A program made the translations under genes and the position numbers. 7,269 nucleotides of DNA, from contig JAEETG010000011.1 of assembly GCA_016290255.1 (NCBI GenBank), forward strand, positions 1 to 7,269. Reading direction: 5' to 3'. Positions 6,359 to 7,269 of this stretch are shown piece after piece. The stretch comes from Clostridia bacterium. Lineage in GTDB: Bacteria > Bacillota > Clostridia > Christensenellales > UBA1242. Numbering within the stretch: position 1 is the first letter of the stretch; each line of letters opens with the position of its first letter. Below the pieces are notes generated by a model. The model did not search any database, was not told the DNA's origin, and saw nothing but the letters and a program-made list of their open reading frames with translations.

Positions 6359-6365
6359 AAAAATC

Positions 6366-7079
6366 GTGATTAGCGAAAAATTTTATGTTGGATATAGTGA
6401 CATAGACAAAAACTTCAAACTTTCAAATGTTGCACTTTTAAAAGCCTTTCAAAACATTGTCACCATGCATGCAACAAAGGCAAATGACAGTTTGAAAAGC
6501 ACCAATTATGGTTGGTTTTTAACATCTTACAAGGTGAAAGTTTTGAAAAGACCAGAATATGAAAGTTGGTATAACCTCTCAACTTGGAGCAGAAGCGTAA
6601 AAGGCGTGACAGCATCAAGAGAGTTTGAATCAAAAGACGAAAAAGGAAATCTGCAGCTTTGCGCCCTATCCAACTGGGTTAGAATCAACAAAACAACACA
6701 AAAAATAGAAAGAGTTGCCCCAGAAATTATTGAAGCCTATGGCCAAGAAGAAAAAACAAACTTTGAAAGCCCTTGGACGCAAAAACTCCAAGAATGTGGA
6801 AAAGTGGATTACGAAAAAAACATAACAATTGAGAGGAATTTTATTGATTTTCACCACCACGTCAACAACGTCTCATATCTTGAACTTGCCTACATTGCTC
6901 TTCCAGATGATGTCTATAACAGTTTTGAATGCAATGAGTTTGAAATTATGTATAAACAAGCCATAAAATGCCATGACGAAGTTTGCCTTCAATACACAGA
7001 AGAAGAAAAATATTATAATATAACAATAAAGTCAAAAGATAAAACAACACTTCACGCAATAATTCATTTATACAAATAG
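6366..7079 (+). CDS. Acyl-ACP thioesterase (hotdog fold, FatA/FatB-like)
   Basis: Enzymes of this family hydrolyse acyl-ACP to free fatty acid and ACP in the cytoplasm, ending or diverting fatty acid synthesis. The protein has 237 residues from GTG 6366, a normal length for bacterial members. The N-terminal hotdog shows KFYVGYSDIDKNFKLS, then the helix NVALLKAFQNIVTMHA, then YGWFLTSYKVKVLKRPEYESW and LSTWSR. The second hotdog carries the signature DFHHHVNNVSYLELAYIALP. The family's usual active-site pattern is D-x-N-x-H-x-N-N, with a later catalytic Glu in a Y(K/R)(K/R)E context. Here the Asn is His and the expected Glu appears as Gln (FEIMYKQA), so activity or specificity may be altered. It is transcribed alone, divergently from the 292-residue gene, and ends at a strong terminator. 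The family call is confident; the physiological substrate is unknown. Confidence 0.9.
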   Translation: MISEKFYVGYSDIDKNFKLSNVALLKAFQNIVTMHATKANDSLKSTNYGWFLTSYKVKVLKRPEYESWYNLSTWSRSVKGVTASREFESKDEKGNLQLCALSNWVRINKTTQKIERVAPEIIEAYGQEEKTNFESPWTQKLQECGKVDYEKNITIERNFIDFHHHVNNVSYLELAYIALPDDVYNSFECNEFEIMYKQAIKCHDEVCLQYTEEEKYYNITIKSKDKTTLHAIIHLYK

Positions 7080-7108
7080 AAAAATCCACCGCTCTGGTGG
7101 ATTTTTTT
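7080..7108 (+). terminator. Strong intrinsic terminator, bidirectional
   Basis: A perfect 11-base stem (AAAAATCCACC, loop GCTCT, GGTGGATTTTT) is followed by further T residues and begins right after the thioesterase stop codon. The A-run on its left side gives a T-run on the minus strand, so it can also stop transcription of the convergent macro-domain gene. Confidence 0.9.
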
Positions 7109-7113
7109 CTTAG

Positions 7114-7137
7114 AATCCACTGCTTTTGTGGATTTTT
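7114..7137. terminator. Second, related hairpin terminator
   Basis: The stem AATCCAC (7114-7120) and GTGGATT (7128-7134) encloses the loop TGCTTTT and is followed by TTT, then ATT. It shares the AATCCAC/GTGGATTTTT arms of the first hairpin, offset by 31 bases, so it may be a diverged duplicate. It abuts the stop codon of the macro-domain gene. Confidence 0.65.
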
Positions 7138-7269
7138 ATTCTTTCAAAAAATCATCATAAGCCTTTTTCATAAGTTTGGCGCCACTCTCGCATTTAACCC
7201 CACCAGTTCCACAACCAAAAGCAGGGATCACAATTGACGAAATGCCATTTTCTTTTGCAATAATCAAGG
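7136..7269 (-). CDS. Macro-domain protein, C-terminal fragment (5' end beyond the right edge)
   Basis: Only the last 43 residues are in the window, ending in TAA at 7138-7136. They read from LIIAKENGISSIVIP through AFGCGTGGV to GAKLMKKAYDDFLKE. The strand plus glycine loop (IVIPAFGCGTGGV) and the following helix match the end of macro domains, which bind ADP-ribose or related nucleotides and often remove ADP-ribose or process ADP-ribose-1''-phosphate. The fragment resembles the family's usual form, P-x-x-G-x-G-x-G-G followed by a helix ending AYxxF. It converges on the thioesterase gene, and the two share the hairpin terminators. Catalytic residues of the N-terminal part cannot be judged. Confidence 0.7.
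   Translation of the reverse strand, partial: LIIAKENGISSIVIPAFGCGTGGVKCESGAKLMKKAYDDFLKE

Noticed and set aside
6345..6365. Thioesterase start at GTG 6345
   Set aside because: It has no ribosome site and sits almost at the predicted transcript start; GTG 6366 follows AAAGGGAG at the right distance.
1..7269. CRISPR array, tRNA, rRNA, insertion sequence or prophage
   Set aside because: No regularly spaced repeats with spacers, no tRNA-like cloverleaf, no transposase, integrase or terminal inverted repeats were seen on either strand.

Overview
The window is AT-rich DNA with strong purine-rich ribosome binding sites. TGG encodes Trp and no in-frame TGA is needed, so the genetic code is the standard bacterial one. 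Together with extended -10 promoters and an acyl-ACP thioesterase, this suggests a low-GC Firmicutes-type bacterium, possibly an uncultured gut lineage (inference; the species cannot be named from the sequence). Nothing marks the piece as a plasmid or phage: there is no integrase, no replication gene and no recognisable ParR.

Layout. Six genes lie on the minus strand and one on the plus strand. Reading from right to left along the minus strand from about 6125: (i) a cytoplasmic, unrecognised 292-residue protein with a Lys-rich tail (5216-6094), with its own promoter; (ii) a second promoter (5136-5169), followed by a tight co-directional run of four genes. These are a 246-residue membrane-anchored protein with tandem 32-residue repeats (4338-5078), an unrecognised 154-residue protein (3790-4254), a ParM/StbA-type actin-like ATPase (2712-3749), and a 244-residue protein with a Pro/Gln/Ala-rich linker (1963-2697). 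A large N-terminally anchored or secreted beta-helix-type surface protein (1-1890, open at the left edge) follows 72 bases later and may belong to the same transcript. On the plus strand, an acyl-ACP thioesterase (6366-7079) is transcribed divergently from the 292-residue gene. It ends in a pair of related hairpin terminators, and a macro-domain gene converges on it from the right edge (7136-7269, partial).

How the genes may work together. The central candidate system is the four-gene run. A bacterial actin homologue sits beside a single-pass membrane protein whose predicted cytoplasmic tail carries three exact-period repeats plus a degenerate fourth, a low-complexity linker protein, and a small orphan protein. 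The arrangement resembles a membrane-tethered actin-like cytoskeleton more than a plasmid partition cassette, because no DNA-binding adaptor or iteron array is visible. A following surface protein suggests, weakly, a cell-envelope or surface role. All functional links are inference from gene order and sequence features.
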